In this document: piece by piece, positions 43,190 through 52,591 of the stretch
How positions within the stretch are numbered: the first letter of the stretch is position 1
Layout: every line of letters starts with the position of its first letter
Source of the DNA: Nitrososphaerota archaeon
GTDB taxonomy: Archaea; Thermoproteota; Nitrososphaeria; Nitrososphaerales; Nitrosopumilaceae
NCBI GenBank assembly: GCA_016201435.1
Contig: JACQCT010000007.1
Location: 1 to 64,000 of the forward strand
Direction: 5' to 3'
Length of the DNA stretch: 64,000 nt
The notes under the pieces: model-generated
Told to the model about the DNA's origin: nothing
What the model saw: the letters and a program-made list of their open reading frames with translations, nothing else
Database searches by the model: none
Position numbers and translations under genes: made by a program

Positions 43190-44158
43190 ATGAAATCCTA
43201 CTCATATGGACCAACGCTTGTAACTGGAGGAGCAGGATTTATTGGAAGCCATATTGTTGACAAGTTAGTAGAACAAGAAATAGACGTATGGGCTCTTGAT
43301 AATCTTTCAACAGGCAAACTTTCAAATTTATCAAAAAGTGAAGGAAAAAAAAATTTTAATTTTATCAAAGAAGATTTGAATAATTCTGCAGGAGTAAAAA
43401 AAGCTCTTGAAGATATCAAGGTTGTTTTTCACATGGCTGCTGATCCAGAAGTAAGAACCGGATTTGAAACTCCAGAATCATCTTATAAAGAAAATGTGAG
43501 AAATACATTTTTCCTTCTCGAAGAAATCAGAAAGTCAAAAGAAGTTGAAAAAATAGTTTTTGCTTCATCTTCTGCAGTATATGGAGATGCAAAGGTATTA
43601 CCCACTCCTGAAGATTATGGCCCATTATTACCAATTTCAGCATATGGAGCGTCAAAACTTGCTTGTGAAGCCTACGTCTCTTCTTATTGTCATAACTATG
43701 GCATAGACGGGTATATCGTAAGACCTGCAAATGTAATTGGTTCAAGAGGCAGACATGGTGTAACATGGGATTTCATAAACAAGATAAAAAAAAATTCCCA
43801 ATTATTAGAAGTTCTTGGTGATGGAAAACAAACAAAATCCTACATTCATGTAAGTGACGGGGTAGAAGGATTCTTTCATTGCATGAAAAAATCAGTAAAT
43901 AAAGTTGAGATTTACAATCTAGGTAGTGAGGATAGCGTAGATGTCATGTCCATTGCCAAAATGGTGGTTAAAAACATGGATTTAGAGAATACAAAGATCA
44001 TTACAACTGGAGGAGTTGATGGTGGCAGGGGATGGGTTGGAGATATTAAACAGGCCCATCTTGACATAGCAAAACTGAAAAGTCTTGGATGGTCACCCAA
44101 GCTTTCAAGTGCAGAGTCAGTGGATCTAGCGTCAAGAGAACTTCAGAATGACTTATGA
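43190..44158 (+). CDS. UDP-glucose 4-epimerase-like SDR
   Basis: A 322-residue extended SDR: TGGAGFIGSHIVDKL, DNLSTGKLSNL (typical of GalE-like proteins), FHMAADPEVRTGFE, SSSAVYGD and ISAYGASKLACEAY with Tyr and Lys of YxxxK. RPANVIGSRGRHGV follows. Likely a UDP-hexose 4-epimerase, but many relatives act on other NDP-sugars. It is 135 bases after the GT4 gene on the same strand. Confidence 0.85.
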   Translation: MKSYSYGPTLVTGGAGFIGSHIVDKLVEQEIDVWALDNLSTGKLSNLSKSEGKKNFNFIKEDLNNSAGVKKALEDIKVVFHMAADPEVRTGFETPESSYKENVRNTFFLLEEIRKSKEVEKIVFASSSAVYGDAKVLPTPEDYGPLLPISAYGASKLACEAYVSSYCHNYGIDGYIVRPANVIGSRGRHGVTWDFINKIKKNSQLLEVLGDGKQTKSYIHVSDGVEGFFHCMKKSVNKVEIYNLGSEDSVDVMSIAKMVVKNMDLENTKIITTGGVDGGRGWVGDIKQAHLDIAKLKSLGWSPKLSSAESVDLASRELQNDL

Positions 44159-44253
44159 CGATTAAACTCCATGCCGTTTGTTATTTCCCAGAATATGATT
44201 TAGGCAATTTTAGTATGAATAATAAGGGTTCATCAATGGTAGGTTGAGATATA

Positions 44254-45081
44254 ATGAGAGAAAAAATAGTTAAGGTACTAAGACCAGTATATTATAAAAT
44301 TCCCATGCTAAGACCATACATGGCTTTTGTACATAGAAAATTTTTTATCAAAACCAAATTTTCTGGATGGGGAATGAAAACTGTTCATGAACTTCCTTGG
44401 AATGACGAATATGATTGGGATGTATTCCGTAGAGCTAGTTTAGATGTAAAGAATTTAGAATTCAGCAAAAATGCTGCTCAGATTGATCGTAATAATGTAG
44501 ACAAATTACTTTGGACACATTGGATACTCTGTTATGCTGTACGTCATGCAATAAAGTTTGCAAACACAGATTATTACAATTTTGTAGAATGTGGTGTTGC
44601 AGATGGCTGTTCTGCTTTTTTTGCATTACGTGAAATAAAAGGACAAAAAATCATCAAAGATAAATTTTCAATGCATCTATACGACTCTTGGACTGCTATG
44701 AGAAAAGAAGGATTACTTGAAAGTGAATTGGGTCATGTTGGTAGATATGCTGAACTTAGTGTTGAGAAAACAAAAAAAAATCTTGCAGAGTTTAAAGACA
44801 ATGTCATTTATCATCAGGGATTTGTTCCCGAGTCATTTAATTTACTGCCCGAGTCTCCAAAATCTATCGTGTTTTTACACATAGATCTTAATTCAGCAAA
44901 ACCAACTATAGATACACTTGACTTTTTCTTGCCGCGGCTAGCCAGAGGAGGAGTTATCTTGTTTGATGATTATGCATGGGAAGGGTATGAGGATACAAAA
45001 AAGACAATTGATGCATATTTTCGGGATAAATCAGGTATGATCATGAAGCTGCCAACTGGTCAAGCAATTTACTATCATTGA
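44254..45081 (+). CDS. TylF-like SAM O-methyltransferase
   Basis: A 275-residue class I methyltransferase of the macrocin-O-methyltransferase (TylF) type. NFVECGVADGCSAFFAL is the SAM-binding loop, LHIDLNSAKPT gives metal-binding Asp residues, and RGGVILFDDYAWEGYEDTKK is the second metal/substrate segment. These enzymes methylate a sugar hydroxyl, here probably a residue of the surface glycan. It lies 95 bases after the epimerase, on the same strand. Confidence 0.83.
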   Translation: MREKIVKVLRPVYYKIPMLRPYMAFVHRKFFIKTKFSGWGMKTVHELPWNDEYDWDVFRRASLDVKNLEFSKNAAQIDRNNVDKLLWTHWILCYAVRHAIKFANTDYYNFVECGVADGCSAFFALREIKGQKIIKDKFSMHLYDSWTAMRKEGLLESELGHVGRYAELSVEKTKKNLAEFKDNVIYHQGFVPESFNLLPESPKSIVFLHIDLNSAKPTIDTLDFFLPRLARGGVILFDDYAWEGYEDTKKTIDAYFRDKSGMIMKLPTGQAIYYH

Positions 45082-45182
45082 TAATTTCTTATCCTGCTTG
45101 TGAGAGTTTGCATAGAAGCTAATTTTTGGGTAATGCTTAAGTAATTTAGAACCCTCATAAAAATACGAAAAATAAACAGACT

Positions 45183-45968
45183 TTGATTTTGATTATTCTA
45201 GCATTAAGTACATCAATGATTTTAGTAGGCATGAGTCAAGAAGCATCTGCTTTATCATCTTTAGTGGGAAATTGGTTATTCAATGAAGCAACGGGAACGA
45301 TTGCACATGACACTAGTGGTAATCACCATGATGGTACTATAAATGGAGCAACACATCTTCCTGCTATTGATTGTAGAGTCTTTCGTTGTCTTGGTTTTGA
45401 TGGCGTGGATGATTCTGTAAGTGTGGGTTCTCTTGGTATTAGTAGCGATACGCAGCCATTTTCAATAGCTGCATGGGTAAAACCAGATGTAAAAACAGCT
45501 ACCAACAATACTTCTGCATTTATTATTGTTGCAAATGGTGGAACTAAATGCTGTCTTAATACTGGAGATTTCTTTGCTAACCTTCGTATTGGAGAGGGGT
45601 CAACATTTGGTAATGTTGTAGCAGAAATTGGTAGTACTCAAACCTACAGTGCAGAAAAAATAACTGCAAACGGAAAATTAACTGCCGGCCATTGGAGTCA
45701 TGTTGTCCTCACGTATGATGGTAGCAGAACATTTGGTGGGATCAAAATCTACATTGACGGTGTCCTACAGCCCACAAAGAATCTTGGACCTGGATTTTCA
45801 GGTACTCCAAATCCACGTGATGATTGGATTATTGGTGCAGAAAGATATGGATCAGACAATAATGACTTCTTTGGAGGTTCAATTGATACCGTGAAGATCT
45901 ATTCTTGCGCTCTTAACAAAATAGAAGTAAAGCAAGTCTTTTATGGATTCAATATCGTACAGTGCTAA
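45183..45968 (+). CDS. secreted LamG/concanavalin-like domain protein
   Basis: A 261-residue protein with a signal peptide ending at about residue 23 (VGMSQEASALSS). A single LamG/LamG-like (PF13385) domain follows: GNWLFNEATGTIAHDTSGN, FDGVDDSVSV, FSIAAWVKPD, HWSHVVLTYDG and IKIYIDGVLQ. It is a carbohydrate- or protein-binding beta-sandwich, presumably outside the cell. Two Cys pairs could form disulfides. It starts with TTG; no in-frame ATG exists between that codon and the upstream stop. Within the glycan island it might bind the surface glycan. No catalytic residues seen. Confidence 0.8.
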   Translation: MILIILALSTSMILVGMSQEASALSSLVGNWLFNEATGTIAHDTSGNHHDGTINGATHLPAIDCRVFRCLGFDGVDDSVSVGSLGISSDTQPFSIAAWVKPDVKTATNNTSAFIIVANGGTKCCLNTGDFFANLRIGEGSTFGNVVAEIGSTQTYSAEKITANGKLTAGHWSHVVLTYDGSRTFGGIKIYIDGVLQPTKNLGPGFSGTPNPRDDWIIGAERYGSDNNDFFGGSIDTVKIYSCALNKIEVKQVFYGFNIVQC

Positions 45969-46225
45969 AGAGACTTGTTATATTTCTTATTGATTTTTAG
46001 AAAGATAGTAACTCCAGTATTTCGAATTTATTACAATCACAGTTCTATTCCAAAGAGGTGCTATGTGGAAACATGGTAAGATGGATAAACCCAAACAAAA
46101 CAAGGAATTCACCCAAAAAAGTTGAGAGTGACTTATTGGTTAGAAAAGACCGGATTCAGAGAATTTCTACTTTGAAAATTTTCAATATTAAATTCGAAGT
46201 TATTATACCAACTAGAAAAGTATTA

Positions 46226-46939
46226 TTAACTAGAATTAATCCCCACTACTAATCCATTAGCTCCAGAATAGGGGGTTCCAAATTTAGCTTCTTTTACTTC
46301 ATCCCATGATGCTTCTCGCCAAGAGTTTTTCCCTGTACGCAATAGGAAATGTTGTTCCTGAAATCGTATTGTTCCATCATTCAAATGTCTGTTTAATACC
46401 TGATTATATCCTAGTGGAAGTGTTACTATCATCATACCACCTTGTGTTTTCATGAGATTTCTTAAATTTTCAAGCGCTTTAGGGATTTTCCCATCATCAC
46501 GTGGTTTTTCATCCCATCCTACGTGTTCTAGTGTTGAAATACTTACTATTAGATCATACTTACTATCTGATTTGAAATCAATGACATCTTGATTGATTAC
46601 ATTAGGGGCTTTTTCATATTTATCAACTACATCATGTGGCACTTTATAATAATTAGAAAGCACATTGCCTATCTCAAGAATTTTTTTATCTCTATTCTTG
46701 TTCACTATTTCCATAACAATAGCCACTTCAACAGATCTTTCATTCATCCAAGTGTTATTGATAATGTCATAAAAATAATGATATTTTTTACCTCTAAAAG
46801 TAAAGCCTCTTCCCTTACAAAATATCTTATAGTAAATTACGTACAGCCAAACGTAGAATCCTCTTTTTATCACATAAGATATTCCCTTTTGTTTAGAAGC
46901 TTCCCTAATAGTTGCTAATAGTTGGTGAATTCTACCCAT
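46226..46939 (-). CDS. SAM-dependent methyltransferase, glycan-associated
   Basis: A 237-residue class I methyltransferase-like protein. KILEIGNVLSNYYKV is a degenerate SAM loop (Gly-rich turn replaced), DVIDFKSDSKYDLIVSISTLEHVGWD is the motif after strand 4, and GGMMIVTLPLGYNQV covers strand 5. It resembles the group that methylates sugars or acts as inactive partners. It is single on the - strand; the 257-base spacer before it (45969-46225) shows no convincing gene. Confidence 0.72.
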   Translation of the reverse strand: MGRIHQLLATIREASKQKGISYVIKRGFYVWLYVIYYKIFCKGRGFTFRGKKYHYFYDIINNTWMNERSVEVAIVMEIVNKNRDKKILEIGNVLSNYYKVPHDVVDKYEKAPNVINQDVIDFKSDSKYDLIVSISTLEHVGWDEKPRDDGKIPKALENLRNLMKTQGGMMIVTLPLGYNQVLNRHLNDGTIRFQEQHFLLRTGKNSWREASWDEVKEAKFGTPYSGANGLVVGINSS

Positions 46940-47033
46940 ATGAAGAAAACATTACGATTCTATTTGTAGTTTGTTAAATTTTCTAATTAATGTCAGCAAA
47001 AACTATTTCATCACCATTAGTCTCGAAGATACC

Positions 47034-48062
47034 ATGAAGAATGTTTCGTTAATTGAAATGTTAATAGCTCATCTACATTATTGGATTAATTTTACCAAAA
47101 TGCTACAAACCATAAGTGAGACTTATGAAAACTCGTTCAGCGTTCTCATAAGAGTGTTAAAACAAGAATTTCCTGTTGATTGCGTATTAAAAAATGGTAA
47201 ACATCTTTCGCTTAGAACCTTTAATGCCATGTTTTTTATTGCTTATTCACAAGATACACCAGAAATTCAATATGATGTTGAAGATGATATTGTGATCATC
47301 CCACCCTTGGAATCAATCACAGACAAAGAAGTAAAATTGTATGGCGGAGTAAATAATGGCGATATAGTTTATGGGTTTCTAAAAGGAGATTACAGTAAGC
47401 TGCCTGTTATGGGTAAAACAGTAATAGATGTAGGTTCAAACATAGGAGATACACCAATTTACTTTTCAATTCACGGGGCAAAAAGGGTAATAGGTCTTGA
47501 ACCTTTTCCAAAAAACTACGAATTAGCAAAAAAAAATGCTTCATCAAACAATCTTTCTGATAAAATTACATTAATCCTAGCTGGTTGTGCTTCACAAATA
47601 GGTCAAATCGTCATTGACCCAGAATATGGAAGTAATATTGAAAGTCAACTTGTAAAATCAAGCAAAGGCACAACTATACCTCTACTTACACTACAAGAAA
47701 TTGTGAAAAAATATGATGTTCCAGATGATTCTATCTTAAAAATGGATTGTGAGGGATGCGAATATGAATCGATCATATCTGCTCCTGACACAACACTACA
47801 AAGATTTAGTCATATCTTGATAGAATATCACACAGGTTACAAGAATCTTAAAGAGAAATTAGAAAGATGTGGTTTTAAAGTGACAGTATCAACACCCCGA
47901 GCAACAGATGTTATAAACACATACTTGCAATCTTTGCAAACTTTAATCAAATCGTCCAAAAAAAGAAATAATATTAACAATTTGAACAGAAATGGTATTG
48001 AGTCAAATTCAAAGAAGCATCATAAAATTGGATACTCTGGATTTATCTATGGAGTAAGATAG
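47034..48062 (+). CDS. FkbM-family SAM methyltransferase
   Basis: An FkbM-type methyltransferase of 342 residues from ATG 47034 (the track uses TTG 46971, adding 21 residues). TVIDVGSNIGDTPIYFS is the SAM loop, VIGLEPFPKNYELAKKNAS the next motif, and ILKMDCEGCEYESIISAP the family hallmark. It would O-methylate a sugar or acyl hydroxyl. An N-terminal helical region of about 100 residues precedes the domain. The ATG is preferred because the TTG is only 31 bases from the divergent gene's start. Confidence 0.82.
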   Translation: MKNVSLIEMLIAHLHYWINFTKMLQTISETYENSFSVLIRVLKQEFPVDCVLKNGKHLSLRTFNAMFFIAYSQDTPEIQYDVEDDIVIIPPLESITDKEVKLYGGVNNGDIVYGFLKGDYSKLPVMGKTVIDVGSNIGDTPIYFSIHGAKRVIGLEPFPKNYELAKKNASSNNLSDKITLILAGCASQIGQIVIDPEYGSNIESQLVKSSKGTTIPLLTLQEIVKKYDVPDDSILKMDCEGCEYESIISAPDTTLQRFSHILIEYHTGYKNLKEKLERCGFKVTVSTPRATDVINTYLQSLQTLIKSSKKRNNINNLNRNGIESNSKKHHKIGYSGFIYGVR

Positions 48063-48205
48063 CGACAAAAGTGCGTAGCTTTTGGATTCTGGTTTTCTCT
48101 AATTTAGTAATTGTAAGGGATAATAACTATCTATTATCTCGGTTTGTGTTCAAAATATGACAAAAGTATTTTATTACTTATAAAAAGAAGAGATTCGACA
48201 ATAAG

Positions 48206-49090
48206 TTGCAAGTAACAGTTGGCATTCCAGCATATAATGAAGAGAAACACATAGCTGCCATAATTTTAAAACTACAAAAGATTGCAGACAAAATAATAGT
48301 TTGTAATGATGGTTCGTCTGATTTGACTGGACTTATCGCAGAAAAGATGGGGGCAATTGTAATCAATCAGCCTAAGAATTTAGGTTATGGCGCAGCAATT
48401 AGGAGTCTTTTTCTAAAGGCAAGTGAATTGAATTCGGATGTTCTTGTAACCTTTGATGCAGACGGACAACACAGAGTTGAGGATATTGAAAAAGTGTTGG
48501 AACCAATAAAAAAGAATGAAGCAGACATTGTAATTGGTTCTAGATTTCTAAACCAAGATACCAACATTCCAAAATACAGAGAATTCGGAATTAAAACGAT
48601 AACAAGCATTGCAAATATATCAACTGACATAAAGGTATCAGATTCGCAAAGTGGTTTTAGAGCATATAACAACAAGGTACTAAAAGAAATAGTCCCTTCA
48701 GACCATGGAATGGGAGTATCAACTGAGATCTTGATTAAGGCAAATAATAAAAAATTCAGAATATCAGAAGTCCCAATAACTATACTTTATGAAGGTGACA
48801 CTTCAACACATAATCCTGTATCTCACGGTGCATCAGTGATACTCAGTACAATGAAATTCATATCTATAGAACATCCTCTCAAGTTTTATGGCATTCCCGG
48901 AATAATTTTTCTTGTAATAGGACTGTTCTTTGTAGTTTGGACCATACAAGAATTCACTGCAACAAGACAAATTTGGACAAATATTACATTGATTGGAATA
49001 GGTTCAACACTTATTGGTACTGTATTGATTTTGACTTCAATAATGTTATTCTCACTTGTAAGCGTTGTAAGAGAACGTCGTAGTGATTGA
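48206..49090 (+). CDS. GT2 polyprenyl-phosphate sugar transferase (DPM1-like)
   Basis: A 294-residue protein: a GT-A domain (VGIPAYNEEKHIAAIILKL, CNDGSSDLTGLIAEK, VTFDADGQHRVEDI with the DxD) and two C-terminal transmembrane helices (about 228-248 and 262-285). It is like dolichyl-phosphate mannose/glucose synthases. It would charge a polyprenol phosphate with a sugar for use by a GT-C enzyme; the next gene, 31 bases downstream, encodes one fused to a flippase. TTG start. Confidence 0.86.
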   Translation: MQVTVGIPAYNEEKHIAAIILKLQKIADKIIVCNDGSSDLTGLIAEKMGAIVINQPKNLGYGAAIRSLFLKASELNSDVLVTFDADGQHRVEDIEKVLEPIKKNEADIVIGSRFLNQDTNIPKYREFGIKTITSIANISTDIKVSDSQSGFRAYNNKVLKEIVPSDHGMGVSTEILIKANNKKFRISEVPITILYEGDTSTHNPVSHGASVILSTMKFISIEHPLKFYGIPGIIFLVIGLFFVVWTIQEFTATRQIWTNITLIGIGSTLIGTVLILTSIMLFSLVSVVRERRSD

Positions 49091-49121
49091 TCTGTTGAAA
49101 ATATCATTCATAGTTTAAGAT

Positions 49122-51854
49122 ATGACGGATAGTTTAGGCAGAATAAGTGGAATTGTAACTAAATTCAAGGGACTTACAACAATTGGTTTTGCCAATATTG
49201 TAGCCAGTGTTATTTCTGGTCTCTTTTGGCTGTATATCGCAAGACTTTTGGGTACTACACATTATGGTGAGATAAGCTACCTAATTGCAGTTTCCGGTAT
49301 AGCTACAGTAATTGCTTTTCTTGGTTCAGGAAATATTCTCCTGGTCTATACTGCCAAGGGAATAAGAATACAACCTGCTGTTTACACTATTGCGTTAGCT
49401 GCTTCAATCATAGCTGCTGTGATTTTATTTTTTATCTTTCAAGATGTTGGAGTAAGTCTATTTGTTATAGGAAATGTGGTTTTTGGGTTAGTTACATACG
49501 AGCTTATTGGCCAAAAGTTATACAAACAATATTCTGTATACATGATAAGCCAAAAGATTCTTGGAACTGTCTTAGCTATTGCTCTTAACCACTTTATAGG
49601 TCACAGCGGAGTAATTCTCGGCTTAGCAATATCAATGTTCTTGCCTACATATAGAATCTATGAGGGATTCAAGTATAACAAAATAGATTTCTCACTTCTA
49701 AAAGCTCGTTCTGGATTTATTATAAACAGCTATATCATGGACATAGCCAGATCATTTAGTACCACACTTGATAAGTTAATAGTTGCTCCATTACTTGGTT
49801 TTGCACTACTTGGTAATTATCAGTTAGGAATTCAGTTTCTTTCATTACTTGGCATACTTCCTGGAATAATATATCAATACATTTTGCCTCATGACGCAAG
49901 CGGAAATGCGAATATAAAATTAAAGAAGGTTGCCATACTCTTCTCAGTATTACTAGCAATTCTAGGCATAGTTTTGGCACCAATATTTTTGCCATTGCTA
50001 TTTCCAAAGTTTACAGAAGCAACACAGGTAATTCAGATACTCAGTATTTCAATAATAGCGACCACTATCAACCTAACTTACATATCAAAATTTCTTGGTG
50101 GTGAGAAAAGCAGAATTGTTCTGATAGGTTCTGCGATATATCTTTCCATCCAGATCTTGTTGATTATAATTTTAGGCAAAATCATGGGGGTAAACGGTGC
50201 AGCAATTGCAGTAGTCATAGCCACATTTTCTGAAACTGCATATCTAGTAAGTGTGGACAGGTTCATTAGGAAAAAGGTGGAAATACCAATTAAAGAACCA
50301 AGTGAAAATCCCGTGATTTTACTTGAGGAAAAAAAAGTCGATAATACAGATAGGTTTCATTTCAAGTATTCAATTCCACTGTTAATATCAATAGGGATAA
50401 TTAGTCTACTTCTTCGATTATACTATTTCCCGTATAATGTTCCTTTGACATTAGATGCACTTAATGGATATTTTTTCTATGCAACTGACCTTAGCATACT
50501 TGGCCATTTTACAGCTAACACAATAGGAGCGCATGATGGCTGGCCAATATTCTTATCATTTTTTTTCACCATCTTTAGATTTGACAATTTTCTTGATTAC
50601 ATGACCATGCAAAGAAGCATTACAGTTGGCCTATCTGTGCTAACAATAATACCAGTCTATTTCTTATGTAGAAGATTTATTGGTAATTCTTATGCGATAA
50701 TTGGTGCATCAATATTTGCATTTGATCCACGCATTATTCAGAATTCACTTCTTGGAATAACTGAACCACTCTACATTCTTCTCCTGTCATCTGCATTTGC
50801 ATTGTATTTTGGTTCGAAGCGAAAATTAATCTATGTATCATTTGCGTTGGTTGGACTATCCTCCATTATCAGAGCAGAAGGACTTTTCGTATTCATACCT
50901 CTGATTGTCATGTTTTACATCCGTAATAGAAAAGAAAACAAAATTGTTCTAAAGGCAATACTAGCTGCAGCCATTTTCATTTTGTTACTTTTACCTATTG
51001 CCATGTTTAGGATTAGTACTCAGGGAAACGATGCTCTGACTGGTAGAATTTTAGAAGGAACCAATCAGGTTTTAACTACATCACAGAATACAGGAACGTT
51101 TGCATTCCTAAAAATTGCGGCAGAAAACGTGATAAAGCTTGGCGGATGGTCCCTTGTGCCTATTTTCATGATCCTTCTTCCAATTGGTCTTTACTTTTTT
51201 ATCAAAAAAAGAGATATCGACAAGATAACCATTCTTGTAATCATTATTTTGATGCTACTGCCAGTCATCTATGCACTTGCATTTAATCCAGATATTCGTT
51301 ACATGTATCCTTTATTCCCACTTTTTTCTGTAGTAGCAGCATTTACAATAAAAAAAGCCCTTGGAAAAACCAAGAGCCAGAGTCTGTTTCTCATTTTAAT
51401 TGTCGGTACCATCTTAGTTGCTTCTGCTGCTTTTCTAGAGATTAAAAAATTCGATTATGAGCATCAAAGAGAGGCATTTGGAATTGCATACAAGGTAATT
51501 GGAATTGCAGGCGGGGTTAATAGTTACTATCCAGAGGATAGCTATATCACACCTGCTGAGCTTCCTGAAAAATGGCCTGCTCTCAAGTCATCTATTGAAT
51601 TCAAAACAGTTGTAATTCCAATTGATGGATTTAATTCCCTTACCGAGTACATCAAATCTTCAGAGAAAAACGGTTTGACAGATTTGGTTTTAGATGGACA
51701 AAAGAATAGGCCTTCATTTCTAAATGATGCATATCATAATCCAGAAAAGTATCCTTATCTAGTTGAAGCATATGATTCATCAAAAGATGGATTCAAGTAT
51801 CATGTAAAAATATTCAAGATAGATTACAATTTATTTAATTCACTGGTTCATTAA
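49122..51854 (+). CDS. flippase (Wzx/MATE-like) fused to a GT-C glycosyltransferase
   Basis: A 910-residue membrane protein with about 24 predicted helices in two blocks. Residues 1 to about 390 look like a Wzx/PST-type polysaccharide flippase (N-terminal IGFANIVASVISGLFWLYIARLLG, repeated pairs of helices, charged linker near 390-425). Residues from about 426 on look like a GT-C (GT39/PMT-like) transferase: an acidic first external loop (PLTLDALNGYFF), many helices with DP and RAEG loops, and a soluble C-terminal tail. It follows a DPM1-like GT2 gene by 31 bases. It may flip a lipid-linked glycan and then transfer or extend it on the outer face. Domain roles are inferred from topology. Confidence 0.8.
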   Translation: MTDSLGRISGIVTKFKGLTTIGFANIVASVISGLFWLYIARLLGTTHYGEISYLIAVSGIATVIAFLGSGNILLVYTAKGIRIQPAVYTIALAASIIAAVILFFIFQDVGVSLFVIGNVVFGLVTYELIGQKLYKQYSVYMISQKILGTVLAIALNHFIGHSGVILGLAISMFLPTYRIYEGFKYNKIDFSLLKARSGFIINSYIMDIARSFSTTLDKLIVAPLLGFALLGNYQLGIQFLSLLGILPGIIYQYILPHDASGNANIKLKKVAILFSVLLAILGIVLAPIFLPLLFPKFTEATQVIQILSISIIATTINLTYISKFLGGEKSRIVLIGSAIYLSIQILLIIILGKIMGVNGAAIAVVIATFSETAYLVSVDRFIRKKVEIPIKEPSENPVILLEEKKVDNTDRFHFKYSIPLLISIGIISLLLRLYYFPYNVPLTLDALNGYFFYATDLSILGHFTANTIGAHDGWPIFLSFFFTIFRFDNFLDYMTMQRSITVGLSVLTIIPVYFLCRRFIGNSYAIIGASIFAFDPRIIQNSLLGITEPLYILLLSSAFALYFGSKRKLIYVSFALVGLSSIIRAEGLFVFIPLIVMFYIRNRKENKIVLKAILAAAIFILLLLPIAMFRISTQGNDALTGRILEGTNQVLTTSQNTGTFAFLKIAAENVIKLGGWSLVPIFMILLPIGLYFFIKKRDIDKITILVIIILMLLPVIYALAFNPDIRYMYPLFPLFSVVAAFTIKKALGKTKSQSLFLILIVGTILVASAAFLEIKKFDYEHQREAFGIAYKVIGIAGGVNSYYPEDSYITPAELPEKWPALKSSIEFKTVVIPIDGFNSLTEYIKSSEKNGLTDLVLDGQKNRPSFLNDAYHNPEKYPYLVEAYDSSKDGFKYHVKIFKIDYNLFNSLVH

Positions 51855-51897
51855 GTGACCATTACCTAGATATATTCAGGCATTATTTTACACATAG

Positions 51898-52587
51898 ATG
51901 AGTAAGTCTGATCAAAAGAAATCTTTGTTTGATCGAATTAGAATAAAGGTGGAGAAAAAAATTGGAAAATCTACCTATGGAAAGGTTTGGACTAAAGATA
52001 ATCAATGGTATAATGAAATACACAATGCAAATCCCTTACTACATGAGGATTTTGTCAGGTACCTTAAAGAAAAAAAAGATATGAAAACAGTATTAGAAAT
52101 AGGATGCGGAACTGGAATATATCCTATCCAGATGAAAGAACTTTTTGAAGGAAAACAGTATACTGGAATAGACATATCAGATACTGCAATAGAATATTGC
52201 AAGAAAAATTCCAAATTTGAATTCATTTGCGGTGATTTTATAAAAATGGGTATTACAAAAAGATATGATTTAGTTTATTCGCATGCCGTGGTGGATCATG
52301 TATATGATATTGATGCATTTATATCAAAAATGGTGAAAATTTCAAAAAAATACACCTACATCAACTCATACAGAGGATATTTCCCAGAAATGACCAAACA
52401 TAAAATGACATGGGACGGTCATGATGGTTGTTATTTTAATGATCTCTCAATCCAACAAACAAGAGAAAATCTTCTGAGAAATGGACTTTCAGAAGATGAG
52501 TTTGTCATTAGATCACAAGAGAGCGGGCAACAAGGAAAAAATGTTAATTTACAGACGGTAATTGAAATCAAAAAGAATCAGGATTAA
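51898..52587 (+). CDS. SAM methyltransferase (class I)
   Basis: A 229-residue class I methyltransferase: TVLEIGCGTGIYPIQM is the canonical SAM loop, GIDISDTAIEYCKK motif 2, FICGDFIKMGITKRYDLVYSHAVVDHVYD motif 3. It starts 44 bases after the flippase-GT-C gene, so both may share a transcript. Substrate unknown, presumably a sugar of the glycan. Confidence 0.85.
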   Translation: MSKSDQKKSLFDRIRIKVEKKIGKSTYGKVWTKDNQWYNEIHNANPLLHEDFVRYLKEKKDMKTVLEIGCGTGIYPIQMKELFEGKQYTGIDISDTAIEYCKKNSKFEFICGDFIKMGITKRYDLVYSHAVVDHVYDIDAFISKMVKISKKYTYINSYRGYFPEMTKHKMTWDGHDGCYFNDLSIQQTRENLLRNGLSEDEFVIRSQESGQQGKNVNLQTVIEIKKNQD

Positions 52588-52591
52588 ATAG

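Noticed and set aside
46058-46252. 64-aa + strand ORF between LamG and the methyltransferase
   Set aside because: No motif, unusual composition, and it overlaps the 3' end of the convergent gene. The 257-base spacer itself shows no convincing feature.
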